NCBI RefSeq assembly: GCF_001488575.1
Contig: NZ_LN831302.1
Coordinates: forward strand, 1,736,001-1,800,000
Direction of reading: 5' to 3'
DNA: 64,000 bases
Origin: Halobacterium hubeiense
GTDB lineage: Archaea; Halobacteriota; Halobacteria; Halobacteriales; Halobacteriaceae
The notes below the pieces were generated by a model. The model worked only from the letters and a program-made list of their open reading frames with translations, was not told the DNA's origin and ran no database searches. Of this stretch, positions 24,294-33,734 are shown in pieces. Within the stretch, counting starts at the first letter, position 1; each line of letters opens with the position of its first letter. The position numbers were made by a program, and so were the translations under genes.

Positions 24294-26720
24294 ATGAACT
24301 GGCGAGGGGACGACCGAGCGCAGTCCGTCCAAGTCGGGGCGATACTGCTGTTCGCCACGCTCGTCATCGCGCTCTCCATCTACCAGGCGACGGTCGTCCC
24401 CTCGCAGAACGCCGACGTCGAGTACCAGCACAGCCAGACCACGCAGAACCAGCTGACCGACGTGCGGAACGGGATTCTGCGGTCGGCGGCGACCGGGACG
24501 ACCCAGCCCGCGTCGGTGACGCTGGGCACCCAGTACCCCTCCCGGGTCTTTCTGATGAACCCGCCGCCGGCGACGGGGACGCTCAGCACGAGCGACGCCG
24601 AGGAGCTACGGCTCACGAACGTCGCGGCGAGCAACCCCGAGACGGACGACTTCTTCGAGAGCCGGAGCGACGCGTGGCGCTCGCAGACGAAGACGCTGTC
24701 CTACGAGCCCGACTACAACGAGTACGACAACGCGCCGACCCTCCTCTACGAGTCCTCGATACTCTCGAACTACTATCCGAACAGCGACGGCGAGCCCGCG
24801 GTCCCGCTGTCGGACCAGCTGCTCGTCAACGAGGACTCGAAGACGATTACGCTCGTCGCGCTGAACGGCTCGCTCTCGACGACCCGAGCGAGTTCAGTGA
24901 GTGTCGAACCGGCGGCGCTGAGCGCGCCCTATCAGTCGATTCCCGTCGAGCCCGACTCCGGAACTACGATGACGCTGACGGTGCCGACGCGGGTGTCCCC
25001 GGGGACGCTCGCGAGCCGCACGAGCCTGAGCGCCGCCAACGTGAGTCCGGGGCCGACGCCGAACACGGTGAACGTGACGCTCACCGGCGAGTACACGCTC
25101 CGCACCGCGAAAGTCGGCGTGGGAACTGGGACGACCGAGCCGGGAGCGCGGTATCTCACGACGCCCCGAGACGACAGGACCGTACAGAGCGGCGAGACGT
25201 TCACAGTTGTCGCCCGTGACGCATTCAACAATCCGGTGGAGGGCGGCGTGGAAGTCTCACTAAACACGTCGGCAGTCGAGGAGTCCAACACCACGTTCGT
25301 CTCCGAGGACGGGACAGCCACGTTCACGTACACCGGCGGGAATCAGGACTTCCGCGCGACGATTGACGGAAGCGGCGACGAATACGAGGTCGTTTTCGAG
25401 GGGAGTGCGCGCTCCGTCGGGCCCGGGAACGGAACTGGGAGCACCACGCTGGCTTGGGATACAGCCCGCATTCAGTCGACGAACCCGAACGTCAACTGTG
25501 ATGGGGACCGCTGTGAGTGGCGCGGCGGCCTCAGTAACCCCCGAGACATCGAGCTATTTGCAGACTACGGCGATGGCCGGCAGTTCGCGAGTACGAGTTT
25601 CGCGACGAACGGAACGGGGGTGGTGACGAACCTGAATCCGAACCCGGGTTACTCCGATTCGACGGGAACCGCTAGCACGACAGCGACGGTCAGCAACACC
25701 GGGTCGGTGAAAGTCTACGCGACCGGGGCAAACACCGAGGACGTGTTCACGCTCAACGTGAGCGACACCGGACCGGAAGAGCAGGGGGTCTACTACCGGT
25801 ACTACGAGGGAGACTACGGCGGCGGTGGCATGCCCAACTTCGATACCCAGACACCGGTGGAGACGGGCACGATCGGGACGTTCGACATCGACGCTGCCGA
25901 CCGGCGCGCGGACAACTTCGGGTACCAGTTCACCGCTTACATCGACGTGTCGGAGACTGGGTCCTACACGTTCTACACGAACTCGGACGACGGGAGTCGG
26001 CTGTTCATCGACGGGAACCGGGTCGTAGACAACCCCGGCGAGCACCCGCCCCAAGAGCAGTCCGGGACGGTGACGCTCTCGGAGGGGCGTCACAACGTCA
26101 CCGTAACGTACTTCGAGGCGGGCGGCGGGCAGGAGTTGACGGCGTCGTGGGAGGGGCCGGGAATCACTAAGCAGGAGATTCCGACCAGCGTATTGACGCC
26201 GCGGGCTCCGAGCGGCGGTGATAGCGCCGGTCCGCCTTCGACCATCAATAACGTCGAGTACGAGGGCGGATTGACGACCATGGAGTCCCAGAGCGGCGTT
26301 CAGTTCGACATCCGGAACGTCGGTTCACAGTTCGCACGCGTGGCGGCCGTCGTCCTGGAGAGCGCGTCGAGTGACACCGAGTACCTCTACAATGCCGGCG
26401 GTCGGGAAGTCGAGGTGTTCGGCGGTGATTCGGTCGGGTACGCCACCGACCAGACGAGGGCTCAAGACGCGTACCAGGCCGACGGTACTACGGGTATCGA
26501 CTTCACCCAAAACGCCGTGTTGTCGACTTCAGAGGGCGGCGAAACGGCGACGGTCTCCCTCCGGGACTTCGGCTCGAAGTCGAGCCCCAACTCGAACACT
26601 CATACCGAGTACGACTTCAGCGGACTGACTCGCGTCGCGTCGGGCGACGACTGGGACGTCTCCGTGACGATGCAGTTCGAGAACCGGGGCGACGTGACGT
26701 ACTACTTCCAAGAAGCATAG
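24294..26720 (+). CDS. Pilin-type signal, PA14-domain surface protein
   Basis: An 808-residue secreted protein. MNWRGDDRAQSVQVGAILLF followed by a hydrophobic stretch is a class III-like signal similar to the divergent neighbour. The middle has Ig/invasin-like repeats (around TVQSGETFTVVARDAFNNPV). A PA14 domain spans about residues 497-637: GVYYRYYEGDYGGGGMPNFD, TAYIDVSETGSYTFYTNSDD, SRLFIDGNRVVDN and HNVTVTYFEAGGGQELTASW. PA14 domains bind or process carbohydrate. Codon use is more relaxed than in neighbours between 25.2 and 26.7 kb. Likely a cell-surface glycan-binding protein. Confidence 0.8.
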   Translation: MNWRGDDRAQSVQVGAILLFATLVIALSIYQATVVPSQNADVEYQHSQTTQNQLTDVRNGILRSAATGTTQPASVTLGTQYPSRVFLMNPPPATGTLSTSDAEELRLTNVAASNPETDDFFESRSDAWRSQTKTLSYEPDYNEYDNAPTLLYESSILSNYYPNSDGEPAVPLSDQLLVNEDSKTITLVALNGSLSTTRASSVSVEPAALSAPYQSIPVEPDSGTTMTLTVPTRVSPGTLASRTSLSAANVSPGPTPNTVNVTLTGEYTLRTAKVGVGTGTTEPGARYLTTPRDDRTVQSGETFTVVARDAFNNPVEGGVEVSLNTSAVEESNTTFVSEDGTATFTYTGGNQDFRATIDGSGDEYEVVFEGSARSVGPGNGTGSTTLAWDTARIQSTNPNVNCDGDRCEWRGGLSNPRDIELFADYGDGRQFASTSFATNGTGVVTNLNPNPGYSDSTGTASTTATVSNTGSVKVYATGANTEDVFTLNVSDTGPEEQGVYYRYYEGDYGGGGMPNFDTQTPVETGTIGTFDIDAADRRADNFGYQFTAYIDVSETGSYTFYTNSDDGSRLFIDGNRVVDNPGEHPPQEQSGTVTLSEGRHNVTVTYFEAGGGQELTASWEGPGITKQEIPTSVLTPRAPSGGDSAGPPSTINNVEYEGGLTTMESQSGVQFDIRNVGSQFARVAAVVLESASSDTEYLYNAGGREVEVFGGDSVGYATDQTRAQDAYQADGTTGIDFTQNAVLSTSEGGETATVSLRDFGSKSSPNSNTHTEYDFSGLTRVASGDDWDVSVTMQFENRGDVTYYFQEA

Positions 26721-26783
26721 CTTACGACGCGCGTCGAAACCCCCATCGACAAACCCATATGACCGTTTCGCGTAGACGAGCGC

Positions 26784-28121
26784 ATGACCAGCGTCGGCAT
26801 CGACGCCATCGAAGTGCGAACGGGACGACTGAAACTCGACCTCGCGGAGACGTTCGCGCCCGAGCAGGGCGACGACCCCGAGAAGTACACGAAGGGGCTG
26901 GGGCTGTTCTCGTCGTCGTTCCCGGACGCCTACGAGGACATCGTGACGATGGGCGCGAACGCCGCCCACCGCCTGATGGAGCGCAAGGGTCTCGAACCCG
27001 AGGACGTGGGGCGCATCGACGTCGCGACGGAGTCGTCGTTCGACAACTCGAAGCCGGTGTCGACGTACATCGCGGGCTGTCTCGAACAGGTCTACGACGG
27101 GGACTTCCACCACGCGAACAAGGGCGAGCGGAAGTTCGCGTGCATCGCGGGGACGCAGAGCCTCGACGACGCGGTGAACTGGATTCTCGCGGGGCGGAAC
27201 CGCGGCCGCGGCGCGCTCGTCATCGCGACCGACACCGCGCTGTACGCCCGGGACTCCTCGGGTGAGGCGACGCAGGGCGCGGGCGCCGTCGCGATGTACA
27301 TCACCGAAGACCCGGACCTCGTGGAACTCTCCACCGAGCAGGGGTACGGCTCCGCGGACGAGACGGACTTCCTGAAGCCGAACCAGCAGTTCCCGAGCGT
27401 GGACGGCAAGCGCTCGGTGCAGGTGTACCTCGCGCGGATGCGCGAAGCCCTCGAGGACTTCGAGCGCGCGGCGGGCGACACCCACCCCGACGACTACGCG
27501 TTCATCCCGTTCCACACGCCGTTCCCCGGCATGGTGCGGAAGGCCGCGGTACTCGGGTATCGGCACATGATTCGCGGGACGGATGTCGAGGACGAACTCG
27601 CCGACGACATCGGTCGGCAGCCGCGCCGCGACGACTTCGACTCCCGCGAGGCGTTCGAGGAAGCGATGAGCGACTACGTGGACGACCTCAAGGAGACCGA
27701 CGCGTACCGCGAGTGGTACGGGGAGGCCATCGACCCGACGCTCTCCATCTCCAGTCAGGTCGGGAACTGGTACACGGGCTCGGTGCACATCGCGCGCGTC
27801 AGCGCGCTCAAGCACGCCGTCGAAGAAGGCCGGGACCTCGCCGGGCAGAAGCTACTGGTGGCGTCGTACGGCTCCGGCGCGCAGGCCGAGATTCACGAGG
27901 AGACCGTCCAGCCCGGCTTCGAGGACGAGCTCGCGGAGCTGAACGTCGACGAGCAGGTCGAGCGCCGCTACGACCTCTCTTTCTCGGAGTACGAGCAGAT
28001 TCACGACCGGCACAACCACGAGAAGAGCGTCGAGCTGGAGCCGTTCACGCAGCCGGACAGCGAGTTCGTCTTCGACGGCTGGGGCCCGATGAACGAGCGC
28101 CAGTACACGTACGTCGAGTAG
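26784..28121 (+). CDS. hmgS: Hydroxymethylglutaryl-CoA synthase
   Basis: It condenses acetyl-CoA with acetoacetyl-CoA to HMG-CoA, the start of the mevalonate route to archaeal isoprenoid lipids. The 445-residue protein carries the catalytic triad of the thiolase fold: Glu83 in ATESSFDNSK, the acyl-accepting Cys120 in KFACIAGTQSL and His244 in PFHTPFPGM. The start MTSVGIDAIEVRTG is family-typical. The sequence is standalone here; the next genes on the opposite strand converge on it. Cytoplasmic. Confidence 0.95.
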   Translation: MTSVGIDAIEVRTGRLKLDLAETFAPEQGDDPEKYTKGLGLFSSSFPDAYEDIVTMGANAAHRLMERKGLEPEDVGRIDVATESSFDNSKPVSTYIAGCLEQVYDGDFHHANKGERKFACIAGTQSLDDAVNWILAGRNRGRGALVIATDTALYARDSSGEATQGAGAVAMYITEDPDLVELSTEQGYGSADETDFLKPNQQFPSVDGKRSVQVYLARMREALEDFERAAGDTHPDDYAFIPFHTPFPGMVRKAAVLGYRHMIRGTDVEDELADDIGRQPRRDDFDSREAFEEAMSDYVDDLKETDAYREWYGEAIDPTLSISSQVGNWYTGSVHIARVSALKHAVEEGRDLAGQKLLVASYGSGAQAEIHEETVQPGFEDELAELNVDEQVERRYDLSFSEYEQIHDRHNHEKSVELEPFTQPDSEFVFDGWGPMNERQYTYVE

Positions 28122-28301
28122 TCAGCGGTCTTCGAGCGCGAGCGCGGTGCCGACGGCCGCGAGCGCGCCGGCGAGCACGCCCGCCGGCACGCCCAGAACC
28201 GCCGACGGCCAGATTATCTCGCTCAGGAGCGCGGTGACGCCGACGGCGACGACGCCGAAGACGACAGCACCGACCAGCAGCGACGCGAGCGCGGTCCTCA
28301 T
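28122..28301 (-). CDS. 59-aa two-helix membrane microprotein
   Basis: A short gene read directly from the sequence: ATG at 28299-28301 (minus strand), TGA at 28122-28124. The product begins MRTALASLLVGAVVFGVVAV and ends GALAAVGTALALEDR. It has two hydrophobic segments, about residues 5-28 and 33-53, joined by EIIWPSA. The ATG overlaps the stop of the HTH regulator by four bases, so the two are translationally coupled. It is convergent with hmgS, the stop codons lying one base apart. Function is unknown; a membrane partner for the regulator is one idea. Confidence 0.7.
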   Translation of the reverse strand: MRTALASLLVGAVVFGVVAVGVTALLSEIIWPSAVLGVPAGVLAGALAAVGTALALEDR

Positions 28302-29005
28302 GCGTGTTCGCGGAGCGCGGTGAGCATCTCCTCGATGTCCATCTCCGTGACGGCGAGCGCGTAGCCGTCGCGCTGGGCGAGCGCGGGCGCGTGCTCCCAG
28401 AGGTCGTCCTCAGAGAGGCCGTGGAGGAGGACGGCGTTCGGCGTGGGGTTGACGACGCGCAGCGCGACCAGCGGGCTCTCGCCGCGGGAGACGTTCGTAA
28501 AGGAGAGCACGCGGCTCGTGGACTGGCCGTACAGCCGGTAGAACTCGTCGGAGCGCAGGCGGCGGATGGCCTCGATGGAGTCGATGACGGTGTGGCCGGT
28601 GACGGTGTCGCGGTCGCCGGAGACGACTTCGGTGGCGCCGACGGCGTCGTAGAGGTCGCTGGCGGGGAGCGCGGTCGGGTACTCCTGGAGGTCGAGGACG
28701 ACGTCGCTGTCGAAGCCCGCGGAGAGGACGCGGCCGTACTGGCGGATGTGGTCGCCGCCGCGGCGCTCGTCGATGTCCAGCAGCGCCTCGACGACGCGCG
28801 TGACGAGCGCGATGCCGGGGCTGGAGCGGCGCCCGCTCTCGTAGTCGGAGACGACAGACGACGAAACGTCGAGCTCCTCGGCGAGGGCGGTCTGGGAGAC
28901 GTCGAAGTCGGTGCGCCACTTCCGGAGCGTGGCGCCAGGGTCGTCGCTGAGCGTGATGTCGCCGGCGATGCGCTCCGCGAGGTCCGCGCGCGGGTCGTCG
29001 GTCAT
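28298..29005 (-). CDS. XRE-type HTH transcriptional regulator with C-terminal sensory-like domain
   Basis: A 235-residue protein. The Cro/C1-type helix-turn-helix spans about residues 24-80 (RKWRTDFDVSQTALAEELDV, then SSSVVSDYESGRRSSPGIAL). The C-terminal 130 residues form a separate alpha/beta domain (TVIDSIEAIRRLRS; TPNAVLLHGLSEDDLWEHAP) found in archaeal regulators of this kind. ATG at 29005 is used; the longer frame runs through promoter DNA. It is coupled to a membrane microprotein. Regulation of hmgS next door is possible but unproven. Confidence 0.85.
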   Translation of the reverse strand: MTDDPRADLAERIAGDITLSDDPGATLRKWRTDFDVSQTALAEELDVSSSVVSDYESGRRSSPGIALVTRVVEALLDIDERRGGDHIRQYGRVLSAGFDSDVVLDLQEYPTALPASDLYDAVGATEVVSGDRDTVTGHTVIDSIEAIRRLRSDEFYRLYGQSTSRVLSFTNVSRGESPLVALRVVNPTPNAVLLHGLSEDDLWEHAPALAQRDGYALAVTEMDIEEMLTALREHA

Positions 29006-29102
29006 GGCCGAACGTCGGGGGTCGCCGCCAAAAAGCCTGCCGGAGAACTTCGACACCTGCCGAAGAGAAAGAGCCATCTTCTCGTGAGACAGTCACACGC
29101 GT

Positions 29103-29726
29103 ATGCCTTCGACGGTCGTCCACGTGGCGTTCGGCGCGCTGGTGGCGACGGCGCTCCTGCGGGAGTTCGACGCGAGGATGCTCGCCGCCGTCTGCGCGTT
29201 CGCCGCGCTCCCGGACGTGGACACGTTCATCGGCGTCTGGATAGCCGGCGGCCACCGCGCGCTCCTGCACACGGCGCTGTTGCCCGCCGTGCTGGGCGCG
29301 CTCGTCTACTGGGATACGCGCCGCGCGGAGTCGTGGCTGCACGGGCGGTTCGGCCGGAACGGGCCGCACGTCGCCGCCGTGGGCGTGCTCGCGCTCCTGT
29401 TCGGCGGCGTCCTCCCGGACCTGATGACCAACGGCGTGAACCTCCTCTACCCCGTCCACGACCGCTTCTACACGTTCGCGGGGTCGATAGAGCTCTCCAG
29501 CGCGGAGGGGGTCGTCCAGACGTTCGTGGACCTCGGGCCGGACGGCAGCAGCGTCGGCGGGACGACCGAGAACACCCACTACTACACGGGTGTGGACTTG
29601 GAGCGCGGCAGCGACCCCGCGGGCGCCGAGCGCGTGTTCCCCGTCGTCTCCTCGGGCCTCCAGTTGGTCGTCGTGCTCACCGCAATCGCGGGCGTCGTCG
29701 GGCGGTTCCGAGAAGCCAAACGCTAA
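29103..29726 (+). CDS. Membrane-bound metal-dependent hydrolase (YdjM/DUF457-like)
   Basis: A 207-residue protein with four or five hydrophobic helices. The metal-site histidines and aspartates expected of the YdjM family are visible: STVVHVAFGALV near the N-terminus, AALPDVDTF and GGHRALLHTALL. A LLFGGVLPDLMTNGVNLLYP segment follows. These proteins are annotated as membrane hydrolases but substrates are not established. Its start is 98 bp from the divergent HTH gene. Confidence 0.78.
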   Translation: MPSTVVHVAFGALVATALLREFDARMLAAVCAFAALPDVDTFIGVWIAGGHRALLHTALLPAVLGALVYWDTRRAESWLHGRFGRNGPHVAAVGVLALLFGGVLPDLMTNGVNLLYPVHDRFYTFAGSIELSSAEGVVQTFVDLGPDGSSVGGTTENTHYYTGVDLERGSDPAGAERVFPVVSSGLQLVVVLTAIAGVVGRFREAKR

Positions 29727-29750
29727 CGCCGCGACAGTCCAAGCCGAGGT

Positions 29751-30233
29751 ATGGTCAGACCGTACGCGGACGCGGACAGCGACGCCCTCTGGGAACTGAA
29801 ACGGGGCTTCGAGACCGGACTCGGCGAAGGGACCGGCGACGACGCCAAGCAGGCCGCCTACGAGGCGAAACTCGACGACGACTACCGCCGCGAGTGGCTG
29901 GCGTGGGTGGGCCGCTGCGTCGCCGAGAACGAGCGGTGCGTCCAGGTCGCCGAGAGCGACGACGGGCTCGCGGGCTACGTGTTCGTGCTCCCCGAGTCGA
30001 TGGCGTTCGTCTGGGACGCCGCCGTCCTCAACGAGATTTACGTCGCCCCCGAGTTCCGCGGGACGGGCGTCGCGGACGACCTGATGGACGCCGCGCTCGG
30101 CGTCGCGCGCGAGCAGTCGCTGCCGCTGGACCGGCTGGTGTTAGACGTGGACCGGCAGAACGAGCGCGCGAAGGCGTTCTACGAGCGACACGGCTTCCAG
30201 CACTGGGGCGAGATGGTCGCCCGCGACCTCTAG
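29751..30233 (+). CDS. GNAT-family N-acetyltransferase
   Basis: A 160-residue GCN5-related acetyltransferase. The acetyl-CoA binding motif A region is IYVAPEFRGTGVADDLMDAA (about residues 98-117, with R-G-x-G-V-A), preceded by the beta-strand AGYVFVLPES and followed by LVLDVDRQNERAKAFYERHG, the motif B signature. The substrate cannot be predicted. Its stop overlaps the convergent membrane protein by four bases. Confidence 0.88.
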   Translation: MVRPYADADSDALWELKRGFETGLGEGTGDDAKQAAYEAKLDDDYRREWLAWVGRCVAENERCVQVAESDDGLAGYVFVLPESMAFVWDAAVLNEIYVAPEFRGTGVADDLMDAALGVAREQSLPLDRLVLDVDRQNERAKAFYERHGFQHWGEMVARDL

Positions 30234-30802
30234 GTGGCGGTGACGGCGCCGAGCACGCCGCCGACGGCGCCGAGGACCACGGGGTAAACGACGCCCGCTA
30301 GCAGCACGCCGAGCGCGTACTCGGGGTGAATCGCGCTCCCGCCCGCGGCGTACTCGAAGACGAACAGGCCGACGACCGCCAGCACCGCGTAGCCGGCGAC
30401 GACCGTCGCGCCGGCCTGCGCGCCGGCGGAGGCGTCCGCCGCGTTCGCGTACCGCGCGAGCACGAAGCCGCCGAGCACGACCGCGACCGCGGGCACGAGG
30501 TACAGCAGCATCGACGCCTCGCCGCCGGCGACGAGGTTCCGCGTGGTCTGACCGCCGAGCGACGGGACCGTGAAGCCGACGCCGTGGGCGTTGTAGAACA
30601 GCCAGCCGACGGCCTTCCACGTCGGAATCGGGTCGCCGCCGAGGAACTCCGCGATGACGTTGAAGCCCTCGAGTTGGTCCTGGACGTTCGACGACTGCCA
30701 GAGGTACGTGACGAGGTAGCCGAGGACGTACGTGACGACGCCGGCGACGGCACCGACGCCGAGCTGGGTGCCGCGGGAGGTTCGGGTAGCGGGTTCGGAC
30801 AT
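30230..30802 (-). CDS. Haloarchaeal multi-pass membrane protein
   Basis: A 190-residue protein with five or so hydrophobic segments (QLGVGAVAGVVTYVLGYLVT; LLYLVPAVAVVLGGFVLARY; TVVAGYAVLAVVGLFVF; LGVLLAGVVYPVVLGAVGGV) and a soluble loop between the first and second (QDQLEGFNVIAEFLGGDPIP). I do not recognise the family with confidence. It is convergent with the acetyltransferase and its start is 73 bp from the end of the APC gene region. Confidence 0.65.
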   Translation of the reverse strand: MSEPATRTSRGTQLGVGAVAGVVTYVLGYLVTYLWQSSNVQDQLEGFNVIAEFLGGDPIPTWKAVGWLFYNAHGVGFTVPSLGGQTTRNLVAGGEASMLLYLVPAVAVVLGGFVLARYANAADASAGAQAGATVVAGYAVLAVVGLFVFEYAAGGSAIHPEYALGVLLAGVVYPVVLGAVGGVLGAVTAT

Positions 30803-30874
30803 GGTTGTGATGCTCGCCGTGGAGTAAAAAGCCTTTGTGGCGACTCGCCCGCCGGAGTTCGTGCGGTAGCGGCG

Positions 30875-33139
30875 CTACCACCGACCGAACAGCCGCTCCC
30901 GGAGGGAGCGCGCGGACGGGCGCTCGGTCAACAGGACCGGCGTCTCCAAGCGCTCGATGGTGTCGAACGCCAGCGACCCGCGGACGATGCGCGACAGCAG
31001 GCCGCGCTCGGTCGCGCCGACGACGACCAGGCTGTACGCGGGAGCGAGTTCGCTGATCGTCTCCTCGACGCCGCCGACCTCGACGCGGAGGTCCGCGTCT
31101 TCGAGCTGGTGGCTCGCCGCCCAGTCCGCGAGGAACTCGCGGCCGGCGTCCGCCCCGCCCTCGTCGACGACGTGTAGCAGCGAGACGTCAACGCCGACGG
31201 TCTCCCGGAGGGCGCGCGCGACCTCCGCGGAGAGGTCCGAAGACGGGCCGCCCGCAGTCGGCACGAGGACGTCCGAGAGGTCGAACTCCTGGCCGTCGAA
31301 CACGAGGAAGTCACAGGGCAGGTCGTGGGTGAGTTCGTCGAGCGCGCCCTCGGCGCGGCCGCCCGCGAGCTGGGCGCCGCCGTACCCCATCACGACCGCG
31401 TCGGCGTCGTTGGACCGCGCGGCGTCGAACACCTCCTCGATGCCGCGGTGGGAGAGAATCGTCTGCGTCTCGATGGGGACGTCGAACGCCTCCGCGTCCG
31501 CTTTCGCCGCTGAGAGCAGCTCTGCGGAGGTGGCGTCCAGCTCCGCGCGGCGCTCGGCGGCGGTCTCCAGCGACGTCTGGTCGGGCACGGTGACGACGTG
31601 CGTGGCGAGGACGCGGCCGCCCTCGTGTTCGGCGAGCGCGCCCGCGAGCGTGATGAGCGCGCTCTCCGTGCGCGGGTTCGACAGTGCGACCATGACCGTC
31701 GGTCCCTCCTCGCCAGTCGGCGCGACGGAGTCGGCGGCCTCGACGACCTGGTCGGGGAGGTCGTCCTCGCGGCGCCGGATGTAGTTCGAGAGCACGCCCC
31801 GCTCGGTCGTCTCGCTGCGCGCGTACAGGAAGTACCACGCCAGCGCCGCGGCGACGAACGCCGCCGCCAGCGCGATCTCTCGGGCGTCCATGAACGCCAC
31901 GAGGCCCAGCGACAGCGCCGCGCCGAGGATCGGCGTCACGGGGTAGAACGGCACGGTGAAGTCGGGGTCGTACTCGGGGACGTCGGCCTCCCGGAAGACG
32001 ATGAGCGCGACGTTCATCAGCGCGTACACGATGAGGTGGAGGACGCTGGCGGCCTTCGACAGCACCTCGATGTCCTGGCCGAGCGCCGCGATGAACACGA
32101 CGATGAGGCCGCCGGTGACGAGAATCGAGCGGTACGGCGTCGCGTAGCTGGGGTGAATCTCGTTGAGCCAGTTGGTGACGATTCTGTCGCGGCCCATCGC
32201 GAAGTTGATGCGCGCGGACGCCAGAATCGAGGCGTTCGCCGACGACGCGGTCGCCAGCAGCGCGCCGACGGTCATGACGGCGGCTGCGGCTGCTGCGACG
32301 CCGCTGACCGGGCCGATGGACGCCGGGAACGCGATTTCGGCGGCTTGCGCGACGGGCGCGTCCTGGCTGAGTTCCGGCCACGGGACGACGCCGAGCATGA
32401 TGGACACCAGAATCGCGTAGACGACGGTGACGATGCCGACGCTGCCGAGAATCGCGATGGGGAGGTTCCGACCGGGGTTCTTGAGTTCCTCGGCGACGGT
32501 CGCGATTTTCGCGTACCCGAGGAAGGAGACGAACACGAGCGCGGTCGCGGGCAGGATGGCGCCGGTGCCGTACGGCGCGAGCCCGCCCTCGCTGACGAGC
32601 GTGGCGTAGTCGAAGGTGGTGAAGCCCGCGAGCGCGAAGACGGTCAGAATCGAGAGGAGCGTGAAGACGATGACCGTCTGGATGCCGCCGGTCTCCTTGG
32701 CGCCGATGTAGTTGACGCCGACGAAGAGGAAGCCGGCGACCAGCGCGCCGACCTGAATCGGGTTGAGGAACGCGACGGCGGGGAGGCCGACGAAGACGGC
32801 GAGGTACTGGCCGAAGCCGATGCAGTAGAACGCGGAGGCGAACGCCAGCCCCATCCAGTCGCCCATGCCGGCGATGGAGCCGAACATCGGGCCGAGCGCC
32901 TTGTTGATGTAGTAGTAGCCGCCGCCGGCCTTCGGCATCGCGGTGCCGAGTTCGGAGACGGAGAGCGCGTTCACCATCGCGATGACGCCGCCGACGACGA
33001 ACGAGACGACGACGATGGGGCCGGCGGCGTTCGCCGCGACGCCCGGGAGCACGAAGATGCCGGCGCCGATCATCGTCCCGATGCCGATGGTCATCGCGGA
33101 GACCAGCCCGAGGTCTTTCGCGAGTTCGTCGTCGCTCAT
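30875..33139 (-). CDS. APC-family amino-acid permease fused to two universal-stress-protein domains
   Basis: A 754-residue fusion. Residues 1-430 hold about 12 transmembrane helices of the amino acid-polyamine-organocation family, with the typical GIGTMIGAGIFVLPGVAA helix-1 motif. From about 470 two UspA-like cytosolic domains follow: TVMVALSNPRTESALITLAG to PCDFLVFDG, and DVLVPTAGGPSSDLSAEVAR to ETPVLLTE. The second has the GATERGLLSRIVRGS nucleotide-binding pattern. It overlaps the separate UspA gene by four bases. The Usp domains probably sense a nucleotide and gate transport; the transported solute is unknown. Confidence 0.88.
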   Translation of the reverse strand: MSDDELAKDLGLVSAMTIGIGTMIGAGIFVLPGVAANAAGPIVVVSFVVGGVIAMVNALSVSELGTAMPKAGGGYYYINKALGPMFGSIAGMGDWMGLAFASAFYCIGFGQYLAVFVGLPAVAFLNPIQVGALVAGFLFVGVNYIGAKETGGIQTVIVFTLLSILTVFALAGFTTFDYATLVSEGGLAPYGTGAILPATALVFVSFLGYAKIATVAEELKNPGRNLPIAILGSVGIVTVVYAILVSIMLGVVPWPELSQDAPVAQAAEIAFPASIGPVSGVAAAAAAVMTVGALLATASSANASILASARINFAMGRDRIVTNWLNEIHPSYATPYRSILVTGGLIVVFIAALGQDIEVLSKAASVLHLIVYALMNVALIVFREADVPEYDPDFTVPFYPVTPILGAALSLGLVAFMDAREIALAAAFVAAALAWYFLYARSETTERGVLSNYIRRREDDLPDQVVEAADSVAPTGEEGPTVMVALSNPRTESALITLAGALAEHEGGRVLATHVVTVPDQTSLETAAERRAELDATSAELLSAAKADAEAFDVPIETQTILSHRGIEEVFDAARSNDADAVVMGYGGAQLAGGRAEGALDELTHDLPCDFLVFDGQEFDLSDVLVPTAGGPSSDLSAEVARALRETVGVDVSLLHVVDEGGADAGREFLADWAASHQLEDADLRVEVGGVEETISELAPAYSLVVVGATERGLLSRIVRGSLAFDTIERLETPVLLTERPSARSLRERLFGRW

Positions 33140-33573
33140 TCGTCTGTGTCGGTTCGCGGCAGCGCGATTACGGGGCGGTCGGCCTGCGTGACGAGCTTCA
33201 GCGAGTGGTCGCCCGACAGGAACTGCACGAGGCGGTTGCCGCCGCGGGAGCGGTACGCGACGGCGGACGCGTCGACCTCGTCGGCGGCGTCGAAGATGGC
33301 GCCGACGACGTCGCGGGCGTAGGCGGTGTGGTCGTCGGCGTCCGGGAAGACGGCGCGGACCGCGGCGAACGCGTCGGCCGCCACCTGTTCGGACTGTTCG
33401 ACCGGCGTCTTGTCCGGGACGCCGTCGCCCTTCTCGACGACGTGCAGCGCGGTCACCTGTCCGGGGTCGTACGGTTCGAGTGCGGTCGCGGTGGCTGCCG
33501 CGTCGTCCTCGTTGGCCACCGGGACGAGGACGTGTGCGAGCAGCGGTTCACCGTCGGTTTCGCGCCCGTTCAT
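33136..33573 (-). CDS. Universal stress protein (UspA family)
   Basis: A 145-residue single-domain Usp. It begins with HVLVPVANEDDAAATATALE and ends RGGNRLVQFLSGDHSLKLVT with the GxxGxS-like loop altered to GGNRLVQFLSG, followed by the final strand PVIALPR. ATG at 33573. It precedes the APC-Usp fusion with a four-base overlap, so both are co-translated and may form a regulatory assembly at the permease. Adjacent Trk genes suggest a shared role in osmotic or ion homeostasis, as inference. Confidence 0.85.
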   Translation of the reverse strand: MNGRETDGEPLLAHVLVPVANEDDAAATATALEPYDPGQVTALHVVEKGDGVPDKTPVEQSEQVAADAFAAVRAVFPDADDHTAYARDVVGAIFDAADEVDASAVAYRSRGGNRLVQFLSGDHSLKLVTQADRPVIALPRTDTDE

Positions 33574-33734
33574 ACGGACGCCTAGCTACTGGAGCGTATA
33601 AGAACGTCTCTTTTCCATACATCCCTTATTAGTGAGTGGACGGAAGCGCAGAATTTCCCGTCGTTTTCGCCGGTTCCGGTTCGGGGTCGCCGGAGAGTCA
33701 GTCGCGCGCCCCGAGTGCGGCGGCCCGTGCCGGG

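Noticed and set aside
28304-30301. 665-aa frame spanning three genes
   Set aside because: It crosses an antisense regulator and two real genes and becomes pure arginine-glycine shadow sequence.
31598-33322. 574-aa frame antisense to the APC-Usp gene
   Set aside because: Arg/Asp/Glu repeats typical of the reverse complement of a hydrophobic membrane gene; no domain.
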